Positions 1 through 7,816 of a DNA stretch of 30,717 bases are shown piece by piece. The stretch covers positions 1 to 30,717 of the forward strand of contig CAJOER010000016.1 in assembly GCA_905233805.1 (NCBI GenBank). Reading direction: 5' to 3'. Made by a program: the position numbers and the translations under genes. The DNA is from an uncultured Eubacterium sp. GTDB taxonomy: Bacteria > Bacillota > Clostridia > Oscillospirales > Acutalibacteraceae. The first letter of the stretch is position 1, and each line of letters opens with the position of its first letter. A model generated the notes under the pieces. That model was not told the DNA's origin. It was given only the letters and a program-made list of their open reading frames with translations, and searched no databases.

Positions 1-1
1 A

Positions 2-196
2 GGCGGACAGTGTAACCACGTTAACCACGTTTCGACTCAGCTTCCTTACGCTATGACGGTTGCAGGAGTTTCCGTCGTAACCTATATTATCGCGGGCTTT
101 GTTCAGAGTGCGGCGATTGCGCTTCCGGTAGGAATCGTGCTTATGCTCGTAACGCTCTTCGTACTCAAAGCAGCGCTCGGCAAAAAGAAGGCATAA
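2..196 (+). CDS. Na+/H+ antiporter, NhaC-like, C-terminal fragment
   Basis: The open frame enters from the left edge and ends at TAA 194-196, giving the last 64 residues of a membrane protein. It begins GGQCNHVNHVSTQLPYA, which resembles the conserved late segment of NhaC-family sodium/proton antiporters, where a Cys-rich loop with His residues is followed by a TQLPYA-type stretch. Two hydrophobic segments and a short basic tail (KKKA) follow, as expected for an integral membrane C-terminus. Such antiporters exchange cytoplasmic sodium for protons. The start and the rest of the gene lie outside the window. A bidirectional terminator follows directly. The family assignment rests on one short motif, so a related ion-transporter family member is possible. 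Confidence 0.7.
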   Translation, partial: GGQCNHVNHVSTQLPYAMTVAGVSVVTYIIAGFVQSAAIALPVGIVLMLVTLFVLKAALGKKKA

Positions 197-210
197 ACAT
201 AAAAAAATAA

Positions 211-240
211 AAGGCTGTCAGCTGACAGCCTTATTTTTTT
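211..240. terminator. Bidirectional Rho-independent terminator
   Basis: A perfect 22-base palindrome at 211-232 (AAGGCTGTCA and its complement) is followed by a T run (to 240) on the plus strand. On the minus strand it is followed by the complement of the A-rich stretch 201-210. It can therefore end both the antiporter gene and the convergent transporter gene, whose TGA stop lies within the left arm of the hairpin. Confidence 0.9.
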
Positions 241-1159
241 GCGGTAGTTGGGCGAGGGTGATGGCGGCGAAGATTAATGCGCAGCCGAAGAGCTCTTTTA
301 AACTTAGTGATTCGTGCAGTATTGCCCAGCCTGCGAGCACCGAAAAGACGGATTCAAGGCTCATTATGAGCGAGGCGACGGTCGGGTTGACGTCCTTCTG
401 GCCTATAATCTGAAGGGTATAGGCAACTCCCGAGGACATTACGCCCGCGTACAGAAGCGAGATGAGCGCCTTGCCGGTAAACGCGGTTGCGAGCATTGCG
501 GGAACCTCGGAAAAGGAGCCGTGAAGTTCAATGAAGAACATCGGAAAAAGCCCGAAGAGCGAGGCGGTATAGAACTGAATACAGCTCATCCTCACGCCGT
601 TTACGTTTTTATTTATGAAATTGTCAATCGTCAGAATGTGCATCGCGAAAACGAGGGAGCAGCACAAAACGAGGATGTCACCCGTCTGCATTTTAAGGCT
701 GCCGTTCATACACAGAAGGTAAAGACCTATAACCGTAATGCCCACAGCGAGCCAGACGTTAAGCCCGCATTTTTTCTTTAAGAAAAGCCCGAGAATCGGG
801 ACGAGGACTATATAGCACGCGGTGAGGAAGCCCGCCTTGCCCGCGGGGGTTCCCATATACATTCCGACCTGCTGGAAAATTGAGGCGACGCCGAGGCAGC
901 AGCCGCAGCAGATTCCGCCTTTTATCAGCAGCTTTTTATCCTCCTTCGTTTGCGGGACGGTTTCTTTTGATACTCCCGCCTTGTCTAGAAGTTTGATTAC
1001 GGGGAGAAGAACGGTTCCGCCTATAATGTACCTTAAAAATATAAAGGTATATGGACCCGTTTCGCCCCCGCCCTCTCTCTGCGCCACGAAGGCAACGCCC
1101 CAGATGAACGCGGTAAGAACGAGGATAAGGGAATTCCTTGTTGTTTTTTTATTACTCAT
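218..1159 (-). CDS. DMT superfamily (EamA-type) transporter
   Basis: This encodes a 313-residue, very hydrophobic protein with about ten membrane segments in two similar halves, the usual architecture and length of drug/metabolite (EamA) transporters. The N-terminal half has the typical first helix with WGVAFVAQ and the G-P-Y-T-F loop. The second half has the GVAYTLQIIGQKDVNPTVAS loop and the LESVFSVLAGWAILHESL segment, which correspond to the conserved end of the second EamA repeat. The protein should sit in the cytoplasmic membrane and move a small metabolite; the substrate cannot be read from the sequence. It lies 41 bases after the DUF1858 gene on the same strand, so co-transcription is likely. 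No strong ribosome binding site is visible before the ATG at 1159. The stop codon lies inside the terminator hairpin. Confidence 0.9.
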   Translation of the reverse strand: MSNKKTTRNSLILVLTAFIWGVAFVAQREGGGETGPYTFIFLRYIIGGTVLLPVIKLLDKAGVSKETVPQTKEDKKLLIKGGICCGCCLGVASIFQQVGMYMGTPAGKAGFLTACYIVLVPILGLFLKKKCGLNVWLAVGITVIGLYLLCMNGSLKMQTGDILVLCCSLVFAMHILTIDNFINKNVNGVRMSCIQFYTASLFGLFPMFFIELHGSFSEVPAMLATAFTGKALISLLYAGVMSSGVAYTLQIIGQKDVNPTVASLIMSLESVFSVLAGWAILHESLSLKELFGCALIFAAITLAQLPQKNKAVS

Positions 1160-1200
1160 ATCTTAATAAACACAGGGGCGAACAAAGTCCGCCCGTGAAA

Positions 1201-1413
1201 TCAGTTGTTTTCTTCTTTTTCTTTCAGGTAATCCTGAATCTGCTTTAATACAACGTCGGCGTCGATTCCGTGAACCATGCACGCCTCTTCAAGGCTTTCG
1301 CCGATAGAAGCGGGGCAGCCTACGCAGTGCATTCCCGACTGCATGAGAATTGCCGCAATTCCTCTGTCGTAATTGAGCATTTCGCCCATTGTGGTGTTTT
1401 TCGTGATTTCCAT
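1201..1413 (-). CDS. DUF1858 domain protein (small CxxC protein)
   Basis: This 70-residue protein matches a stand-alone DUF1858 domain. It starts with ITKNTTMGEML, has the conserved hydrophobic helix ending QSGMHCVGCP with Cys30 and Cys33, and ends with a helical region containing GIDADVV and a charged tail. The domain is found alone or fused to redox and iron-sulphur proteins such as ScdA/YtfE-type proteins and hybrid-cluster-associated proteins. A role in thiol or metal chemistry is plausible but not proven for stand-alone copies. The ATG at 1413 is preceded by AAGGAGG, and a good promoter lies at 1445-1473. It is the first gene of a two-gene unit with the EamA transporter downstream; no functional link between the two is obvious. 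Confidence 0.88.
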   Translation of the reverse strand: MEITKNTTMGEMLNYDRGIAAILMQSGMHCVGCPASIGESLEEACMVHGIDADVVLKQIQDYLKEKEENN

Positions 1414-1444
1414 ATATTATGCCTCCTTAAATATCTTAAGGGCT

Positions 1445-1473
1445 ATGGTATCACATAAAATTTTTTATGTCAA
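1445..1473 (-). promoter_or_regulatory. SigmaA-type promoter for the DUF1858-transporter unit
   Basis: Read on the minus strand there is a perfect -35 TTGACA (1473-1468), a 17-base spacer and a -10 TACCAT (1450-1445). It is correctly placed upstream of the ATG at 1413. Confidence 0.75.
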
Positions 1474-1499
1474 TATACTAATTTTTTATTGTATAGGCG

Positions 1500-1528
1500 T
1501 TGAAAAATCGAAGCGAAAATGTTAAAAT
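1500..1528 (+). promoter_or_regulatory. SigmaA-type promoter for the DUF1846 gene
   Basis: TTGAAA (1500-1505), a 17-base spacer and TAAAAT (1523-1528). Transcription would start near 1535, so the true start codon must lie downstream. This supports the ATG at 1560 rather than the longer open frame from 1500. Confidence 0.75.
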
Positions 1529-1559
1529 ATATTCTGTTATTATCAGCGGAGGAAAAGTT

Positions 1560-3023
1560 ATGTATAAAATCGGATTTGATAACGACAAATATAAATCAAT
1601 GCAGTCCGAAAGAATTCGCGAAAGGATAAACGAATTCGGCGGAAAACTTTATCTTGAATTCGGCGGAAAGCTGTTCGACGATTTTCACGCGTCGAGGGTT
1701 CTTCCCGGATTTCAGCCCGACAGTAAGCTACAGATGCTCGTCAAGCTCAAGGACGAGGCGGAGGTTGTAATCGTAATTTCGGCTCAGGATATCGAAAAGG
1801 CGAAGCTCAGGGGCGACCTCGGAATTACATATGACGACGACGTGGTACGTCTTATCGGCGAATTCACGGAAATCGGGCTTATGGTGGGCAGCGTAGTGCT
1901 TACAAAGTATGCGCCGAGCGCGAAGGTTGAGGCGTTCGAGAGCAGGCTCAACAAAATGGGCTACAAGGTTTACCACCACTACGTTATCAGCGGTTATCCC
2001 GCAAATATTTCTAAAATCGTATCCGATTCGGGCTACGGCAAGAACGACTATATCGAAACTTCAAGGAAACTCGTTGTAGTTACCGCGCCCGGTCCCGGAA
2101 GCGGAAAAATGGCGACCTGCCTTTCACAGCTCTACCACGAGCACAAGAGGGGAATCAAGGCGGGATATGCGAAGTTTGAAACCTTCCCGATTTGGAACAT
2201 TCCGCTTAAACACCCCGTTAATATCGCATACGAGGCGGCGACCGCCGACCTTAACGACGTAAATATGATTGACCCGTGGCACCTTGAAGCGTACGGAAAG
2301 ACGACGGTAAACTACAACCGCGACGTTGAGATTTTCCCTGTATTAAAGGCGATATTTGACAGGATTTACGGCGAGTGCCCGTATAAGTCGCCTACCGATA
2401 TGGGCGTAAATATGGCGGGCAACTGTATTATTGACGACGAGGCGTGCCGCGAGGCGTCGAAGCAGGAGATTATAAGACGCTATTTTGACGCGAAGATTGC
2501 CGCCGCTAAGGACGACAGAAGATACGACGAGTTCTATGAGATAGAACTTCTTATGAACCAGGCGGGAATCAGCGAAGAGGACCGCGCCGCCGTAGGAGCT
2601 GCAAGAGAGCGCGCCGAAAAGACGGGAGGCCCCGCCGCGGCGATTGAACTTGCGGACGGAACCGTACTTACGGGTAAGACCTCCGACCTCCTCGGCTGCT
2701 GCTCCTCGGCGCTTCTTAACGCGCTGAAATACCTTGCGGGAATTGACGACGATATTATTCTTATCAATCCCGAGGTTATAAAGCCCGTTCAGCAGCTGAA
2801 ACTTGGTTACCTCGGCAGCAAAAACCCGCGCCTTCACACCGACGAAACCCTGCTTGCGCTTTCAATTTCAGCCGTTACGGACGAAAACGCGGCTAAGGCG
2901 ATGGCCCAGCTTAAAGAACTTAAAAACTGCGAAATGCACTCAACGGTTATGCTCTCAAACGTTGACACCTCGGTGCTCAAGAAAATCGGCATACGCATAA
3001 CCTGCGACGCGAAAAGCCAGTAA
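1560..3023 (+). CDS. DUF1846 (UPF0371) family protein
   Basis: This 487-residue protein is recognisable as DUF1846/UPF0371 from its overall sequence and typical length near 490-500 residues. It begins MYKIGFDNDKY and contains the strongly conserved segments SGYPANISKIVSDSGYGKND, a glycine-rich APGPGSGKMATC stretch (GPGSGK at residues 178-183) that looks like a nucleotide-binding loop, and NMAGNCIIDDEACREASKQE. The family is widespread in anaerobic Firmicutes, is soluble, and has no well-established function that I can name with confidence. The start at 1560 is chosen because GGAGG lies just before it and the promoter at 1500-1528 excludes the upstream frame. The gene is monocistronic, with its own promoter and a strong terminator. 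Confidence 0.9.
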   Translation: MYKIGFDNDKYKSMQSERIRERINEFGGKLYLEFGGKLFDDFHASRVLPGFQPDSKLQMLVKLKDEAEVVIVISAQDIEKAKLRGDLGITYDDDVVRLIGEFTEIGLMVGSVVLTKYAPSAKVEAFESRLNKMGYKVYHHYVISGYPANISKIVSDSGYGKNDYIETSRKLVVVTAPGPGSGKMATCLSQLYHEHKRGIKAGYAKFETFPIWNIPLKHPVNIAYEAATADLNDVNMIDPWHLEAYGKTTVNYNRDVEIFPVLKAIFDRIYGECPYKSPTDMGVNMAGNCIIDDEACREASKQEIIRRYFDAKIAAAKDDRRYDEFYEIELLMNQAGISEEDRAAVGAARERAEKTGGPAAAIELADGTVLTGKTSDLLGCCSSALLNALKYLAGIDDDIILINPEVIKPVQQLKLGYLGSKNPRLHTDETLLALSISAVTDENAAKAMAQLKELKNCEMHSTVMLSNVDTSVLKKIGIRITCDAKSQ

Positions 3024-3034
3024 CGGGAAATATT

Positions 3035-3071
3035 AACGGATTCGTAATCAATTACGAATCTGTTATTTTTT
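3035..3071 (+). terminator. Rho-independent terminator after the DUF1846 gene
   Basis: The stem GATTCGTAA (3039-3047) and TTACGAATC (3052-3060) has a 4-base loop and is extended by further pairs to 3035/3064. A T-rich tract (to 3071) follows. Confidence 0.88.
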
Positions 3072-3103
3072 TGTAAATTTTATTTATAATCAACTAATAT
3101 CTA

Positions 3104-3132
3104 TTGAAGTTTCTATTAGTAAGTGTTATATT
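3104..3132 (+). promoter_or_regulatory. Promoter for the S8 peptidase gene
   Basis: TTGAAG (3104-3109), a 17-base spacer and TATATT (3127-3132). The predicted transcript start near 3139 lies downstream of the ATG at 3137, so that codon cannot be used and the ATG at 3182 is favoured. Confidence 0.65.
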
Positions 3133-3181
3133 TTAAATGAACAGAAATGGGATAACTCTCATTAAATCAAGGAGTGAAAAA

Positions 3182-6100
3182 ATGAAAAATATTTTCAAAA
3201 AAGCACTTGCAGTATTTCTTTCGGCCATTATGGCCTTTTCCTTTGCTGCATTTCCGCTTGCGGCTTCGGCTGCCGAATCAAATAAGGAAAAGAACTACGC
3301 AGAGGGCGAGGTTATCGCCGTACTTGAAAAGGGCGCGAAGAAAAATTATCTTTTAGCCGGAACATCAAGTTACGGAAAGGGCATCAAACTCAGCGCATCT
3401 CATACCTTTAAGAGTAATAAGAGCCCCGACCTCAATATCGCGGTTCTCAAATCAAGCACTCTTTCAACAAAGGAAATGATTAAAAGATTAAAGAGCGTTC
3501 CGGGCGTTAAATATGCCGTGCCGAACTTTAAAAAGAAGGCTACCGACATCACCAACGACCCGTACAGCAAGTATCAGTGGGCGCTCGAAAACACGGGCCA
3601 GAACGGCGGTACGGTAAATGACGACATTAACGCCGAGGGACTCTGGAACAAGGCAAAGGACTCCAAAAAGGAGCAGATTGTTGCAATCTGTGACACGGGA
3701 CTTGATTTTACTCATCCCGAATTTGAGGGACTTATCTGGACCAATCCTTACGGCAACAAGCTCGTGGGTGAACACGGATATGACTTTTCAGGTGAAAACA
3801 GCGACGGCGTTCCCCGTGACGGAAACGACCACGGAACGCACTGCGCGGGCATTATCGCCGCGGCGGCGAACAACGAAAAGGGCGTTGCCGGTATTAACCA
3901 GAGCAACGTTAAGATTATGCCCGTGAAATGGCTTGACGACGGCGGTTCAGGTTATGACGCAAACGTGCTTGCTTCTTACGATTATATAAGCAGAGCTATC
4001 GACCTCGGCGCAAACGTTGTTGCTATAAACAACTCGTGGGGCGGTATGGGCTACTACGATGAGCAGATGATGTTCGACGAGGTATTCGACAAGCTCGGCG
4101 AAAAGGGCGCAATTTCGCTTATCGCGGCAGGTAACGAGGAAAGCAACCTTTCCGACCACAGCAGCGGCGGCGGTTTCTTCTTTGACGACGAAGAAATCTA
4201 TTTTACCCCCGCATGCACGGAGAGCAAATATGCGCTGACCGTAGCGGCTTCAAATGAAAAGGATGAGCTTGCAAGCTTTTCAAACTATTCAACGGAATAT
4301 GTTGACATTGCGGCTCCCGGCGCTGATATTCTTTCAACCGTAGCGCATAACTGCTTTAACCCGTCGATTTATTCTGACGAACAGAAAGCGGCGCTCGTCA
4401 GCGATTTGCAGGATTACGAGGGCGCGGTTTCCGCGGGCGATTTCGGTTATCCGCAGGTTGTTTCGCCCGCGCTTGACGGTTTTGACAACTCGGATAATAT
4501 GAGCGTTTCGATTGAAGACAGCGGCTTCGGTTTAACCGAGGGAAAGAGCATTAAGCTCGTTACAAACGATGAGATTAAAAAGGGAAAAATGAAGCTTTAT
4601 GCGGCTGAAATTCCGTTCACTGTTGAGGACGAAACAAAGCCGTACACGATAAGCTTAATGTCGCGTGCGGAAAAGACTTCGGCATTCTATATCTTTGACG
4701 TTCCCGCGGATTATGTCATCGAGGACGCTGTAGATATCGAAATTGACGACGCAATATTCGGCGTGGACGTCTGCAACTACTGGTCGCACGACTACTTTAA
4801 GGTAAACGGCGTTAACGAGGACGGCGAGCCCGAAAACGAGGATTACGAACAGAGTAAAAACCGTAAGCTCTTAATTATCGCTTTAGCGGAGGAAAAGGAT
4901 TCCGCACTTTATCTTGACGACCTTGCAATCAGCAAGCAGGATATTAACGAGGACGATTTTGAAAAATACGATTACTTCAACGGAACCTCAATGGCGACTC
5001 CTTACGTTGCGGGCACGGTAGCACTTTTAAGAAACGCATACAGCGACGCTAATGCCTTCGATATAGTAAATATGATTAAAAACACGGGACGTATCAGCGA
5101 CGCGCTTTCTGACAAGACCGAAAATTCAAAGGTTCTCTCTCTTGAAAATCCCGAGAATATTCCGCCGATGTTATTCTCAGCCGGCTACAACAAGGACGGC
5201 AATATTGAAATAAAGGGTTCGTTCAGGAATATTACAAGCGTTGAAGTTAACGACAAGGCGGTTACTCCCAAATCGAAAGCAAATTCAAAGATTGTAATTG
5301 CCGACGACAATTACAATACTAAAAAGACAATTATCAAGGTTACCAACGCAATCGGAAGCGATTCGCTTACCGTACTTCTTTCAAACAAACCGACATACAG
5401 CACGTCGACCGATATTATGGGCGAGCCTTCAATGGTAACGGGCGGCTTTATGGTTCCCGCTAACGACGAGGCATATTATGTAAGTCAGGTAGGATATGTC
5501 GGAAAACTGAGTTATGAGAGCGAAATGGGCTCATATCTCTATGAAGAGGGAATGCTCAATATTGATAACGCGGCTCTTTTCGGAGAGGACTATATTGAAG
5601 AATACTGCAATGTTGAAAGCGTTGTATATTCAGCGTCCAAACTCTATTTCACTGAGCAGTATGCCGTTATTTCAACAAACGGCGCAGTTATCGGTTTTGA
5701 TACGGCGTTCGGTTATCTTGACCTCAATACAAACAAAACCGTTAAGCTCTGCGAAATCCCCGACGAATGTGTAATGGGCGGAACGCTCGGCGCATATAAC
5801 GGAGCAATTTATCTTGCGGGCGGTTTCAGCAACGGCAAGCTTGTAAATTCGTTCTATAAATACAACACATCAAGTAAGAAGTTTGAAAAAACTGCTGCAA
5901 ACCTTCCCGAAGGAAGAGCGTATACAAAGTTTATTCAGTATGAAAACAGACTTATCGGCGTTTACGGTGCGGTTGAAAGCGGAAAAATGCCCGGCATTAT
6001 CAGATTTGACGGCTCCAAGTGGAGCAGCTCAAATATCGCCTTTGCAAGCGACGATTACCGCGAATACACCTTCGTCGGCGATAAGAAACTTAAGGTATAC

Positions 6101-6925
6101 GAGGGAAGCCTCGGATACGGAAACGGCGGCGTATTCTGTATCGGCTCATATGTTTACGGAAGAGGCGACAGCTTTATCTATCAGCCCTCGAAGAACGCGG
6201 TTGTAAACTTTGGCTATTCCGCAAAGAACAGCCTGACAGACAGCAGCGTTATCGGAACTACTCTTCCCGGATGCTTTGTCGGCTTTACAGTTGAAGATGA
6301 TGTAGAGGATACAGAGAACACGATTTATAAGAAATCCGCCAAGGGAACCGCAATAGACGAAGGCGACATAGATGATTCTGCAGACGACGGCGTTTTAGAG
6401 TCAAGCATACTTAAGCAGAATATGACCACGTCTTATGCAAAGCTTGACAAGTCCGGACTTAAAAATGCAAAAATCAGCGGAGCCAAGAAGGGCTACAACT
6501 ACGGCGAAAACGTTAAGATTACTCTTAAGCCGAACAAGGGCTACTCAATTACCAGCATCAGCGTAAACGGCAAGGTTGCTTCAAGCAAATCCAATTCGGC
6601 TAAGGTAAGACTTACCGCTTCCGCAAACAAGGTTACCGCAAAGACAAAGAATCTTGTTCCCGCTAAGGTTAAATCTCTTAAAGCGAAAGCAGATAAGAGC
6701 AGTGCGAAGCTCTCCTGGAAGAAGGCGGCGCGCGCAAAGGGATACCAGATTCAGCAGTACAAGAACGGAAAATGGAAGACTGTCAAGAAGGTTAAGAAGG
6801 TTAAGTTTACGGTTAAGAATTTAAAGAAGGGAACTCACAAGTTCAGAGTTCGCGGCTATAACACCGTAAATAAAAAGACCTATTACGGAAAATGGTCTTC
6901 AACAGCAAAAGTTAAAATTAAATAA
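3182..6925 (+). CDS. Secreted subtilisin-like (S8) serine peptidase, multidomain
   Basis: The protein has 1247 residues from the ATG at 3182, which has AAGGAG in front. The signal peptide covers about residues 1-30 (MKNIFKKALAVF then a hydrophobic core, cut after ASA). A propeptide-like region follows to about residue 130, and then the S8 domain with Asp171 (CDTGLDFTHPE), His217 (GNDHGTHCAG), the oxyanion Asn318 (AAGNE) and Ser603 (GTSMATPYVAG). All catalytic residues are present, so it should be an active extracellular endopeptidase. About 215 residues lie between the APG motif near 378 and the catalytic Ser, far more than usual, so an extra domain is inserted there. After the catalytic domain come an unassigned region, a Kelch/beta-propeller-like segment near 820-1060, and a Lys-rich Fn3-like domain at about 1159-1247. 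No LPXTG or S-layer anchor is seen; the basic C-terminus may bind the cell wall (inference). Confidence 0.93.
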   Translation: MKNIFKKALAVFLSAIMAFSFAAFPLAASAAESNKEKNYAEGEVIAVLEKGAKKNYLLAGTSSYGKGIKLSASHTFKSNKSPDLNIAVLKSSTLSTKEMIKRLKSVPGVKYAVPNFKKKATDITNDPYSKYQWALENTGQNGGTVNDDINAEGLWNKAKDSKKEQIVAICDTGLDFTHPEFEGLIWTNPYGNKLVGEHGYDFSGENSDGVPRDGNDHGTHCAGIIAAAANNEKGVAGINQSNVKIMPVKWLDDGGSGYDANVLASYDYISRAIDLGANVVAINNSWGGMGYYDEQMMFDEVFDKLGEKGAISLIAAGNEESNLSDHSSGGGFFFDDEEIYFTPACTESKYALTVAASNEKDELASFSNYSTEYVDIAAPGADILSTVAHNCFNPSIYSDEQKAALVSDLQDYEGAVSAGDFGYPQVVSPALDGFDNSDNMSVSIEDSGFGLTEGKSIKLVTNDEIKKGKMKLYAAEIPFTVEDETKPYTISLMSRAEKTSAFYIFDVPADYVIEDAVDIEIDDAIFGVDVCNYWSHDYFKVNGVNEDGEPENEDYEQSKNRKLLIIALAEEKDSALYLDDLAISKQDINEDDFEKYDYFNGTSMATPYVAGTVALLRNAYSDANAFDIVNMIKNTGRISDALSDKTENSKVLSLENPENIPPMLFSAGYNKDGNIEIKGSFRNITSVEVNDKAVTPKSKANSKIVIADDNYNTKKTIIKVTNAIGSDSLTVLLSNKPTYSTSTDIMGEPSMVTGGFMVPANDEAYYVSQVGYVGKLSYESEMGSYLYEEGMLNIDNAALFGEDYIEEYCNVESVVYSASKLYFTEQYAVISTNGAVIGFDTAFGYLDLNTNKTVKLCEIPDECVMGGTLGAYNGAIYLAGGFSNGKLVNSFYKYNTSSKKFEKTAANLPEGRAYTKFIQYENRLIGVYGAVESGKMPGIIRFDGSKWSSSNIAFASDDYREYTFVGDKKLKVYEGSLGYGNGGVFCIGSYVYGRGDSFIYQPSKNAVVNFGYSAKNSLTDSSVIGTTLPGCFVGFTVEDDVEDTENTIYKKSAKGTAIDEGDIDDSADDGVLESSILKQNMTTSYAKLDKSGLKNAKISGAKKGYNYGENVKITLKPNKGYSITSISVNGKVASSKSNSAKVRLTASANKVTAKTKNLVPAKVKSLKAKADKSSAKLSWKKAARAKGYQIQQYKNGKWKTVKKVKKVKFTVKNLKKGTHKFRVRGYNTVNKKTYYGKWSSTAKVKIK

Positions 6926-6930
6926 TTAAT

Positions 6931-6959
6931 AAAAGCTGACGCAACGCGTCAGCTTTTTA
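6931..6959. terminator. Bidirectional Rho-independent terminator
   Basis: GCTGACGC (6935-6942), loop AAC and GCGTCAGC (6946-6953), flanked by AAAA on the left and TTTT on the right, so it can work for both convergent genes. The stop codon of the minus-strand gene (TGA, read from 6951 to 6949) lies inside the stem. Confidence 0.9.
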
Positions 6960-7707
6960 TTATCAGTGAAACTATAAAGAGTATTGCGTAAATGACGGGC
7001 TGGTGGCCGAGGTAAAACCATAGCGAATTCCGTCCGACGAAGGCAAGGGGTTTTGAACGTTTTTTATAAGTCCATTCGGGGAAGGCGCCGTCTGCGGCGT
7101 ATTTTCCGAGGAAGGCGCCGAAGAGGAACATAAACAACCACGGCAGGATTGCAAAGTAATCGGCGCTGAAAAACGTTGAGGAATATAAGCCCAGCGGCGC
7201 AAGCAGGTTCGTTTTAACCTCGGGGAGCTTTATAAGCCCGAAGAGAAGCGAGCCGGAGCTGATTGAGTAAAAGACAGCGAAAAGCACTGCGCTTATAATC
7301 ATACCCGCTATGGGATTTATCTTTTTGATTAATGGCATAAGCAGCCCCGTAATAATCATACACGAGCCGAGGCAGTGAAGAATACCGAAGTAAATTTCAG
7401 CCCCCGTTACGCCGAAGAGAGGCATAATTACCGCCGTTACAAGCGTTACGCCCAGTCCTGCGGCAAGGACGATTACGCCGCGTTTTACCGTGTTTCGTGA
7501 AAGGCGGGAGCAGATTCCCGATATTATAATGAATATCGCCCAGAATACGGGCTGCAAAACGCAGAGTTTATTGAATATCTCTTCCCCCCAGGGCAGTCCT
7601 AAAAAGAAGCCGATATCGAGGAAGGTATGATGAACAATCATCGCGAGGATAGCAAAGCCGCGAAGCTCGTCTAAAAGCTCTATTCTTTTTTTATCGGATT
7701 TTTTCAC
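6949..7707 (-). CDS. DUF1624 family membrane protein (heparan-alpha-glucosaminide N-acetyltransferase-like)
   Basis: An integral membrane protein of about 252 residues with roughly seven hydrophobic segments. Near the N-terminus is RIELLDELRGFAILAMIVHHT, the hallmark of the DUF1624/acyltransferase group, in which an ELRG motif precedes a membrane helix ending in His. A later GHQPVIY near the C-terminus matches the conserved end of the family. Relatives move acetyl or other acyl groups onto sugars across the membrane; the substrate here is unknown. The GTG at 7707 is preferred over the GTG at 7716, because the GGGGGG ribosome binding site lies eight bases before the former and overlaps the latter. 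It is transcribed alone, divergently from the GH28 operon. Confidence 0.85.
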   Translation of the reverse strand: MKKSDKKRIELLDELRGFAILAMIVHHTFLDIGFFLGLPWGEEIFNKLCVLQPVFWAIFIIISGICSRLSRNTVKRGVIVLAAGLGVTLVTAVIMPLFGVTGAEIYFGILHCLGSCMIITGLLMPLIKKINPIAGMIISAVLFAVFYSISSGSLLFGLIKLPEVKTNLLAPLGLYSSTFFSADYFAILPWLFMFLFGAFLGKYAADGAFPEWTYKKRSKPLAFVGRNSLWFYLGHQPVIYAILFIVSLIIKS

Positions 7708-7737
7708 GCTCTGCACCCCCCTTTTTTATCAGTTATT

Positions 7738-7766
7738 ATATTATACTATTTTTGGCGTATTGTAAA
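7738..7766 (-). promoter_or_regulatory. Promoter for the DUF1624 gene
   Basis: On the minus strand: TTTACA (7766-7761), a 17-base spacer and TAATAT (7743-7738). A TATAAT is also present at 7740-7735, but at a 20-base spacing. The -35 box overlaps that of the divergent promoter. Confidence 0.55.
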
Positions 7767-7788
7767 TATGCATTTTATGTGGTATATT
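7760..7788 (+). promoter_or_regulatory. Promoter for the GH28 operon
   Basis: TTGTAA (7760-7765), a 17-base spacer and TATATT (7783-7788), about 30 bases before the ATG at 7817. Confidence 0.6.
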
Positions 7789-7816
7789 AAGAATAACAAG
7801 CTTTGTGAGGTGAAAT

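Noticed and set aside
1160..1200. Hairpin GGGCG/CGCCC between DUF1858 and the DMT transporter as a terminator
   Set aside because: It has a five-base stem, a long loop and no T run, so it probably does not separate the two genes.
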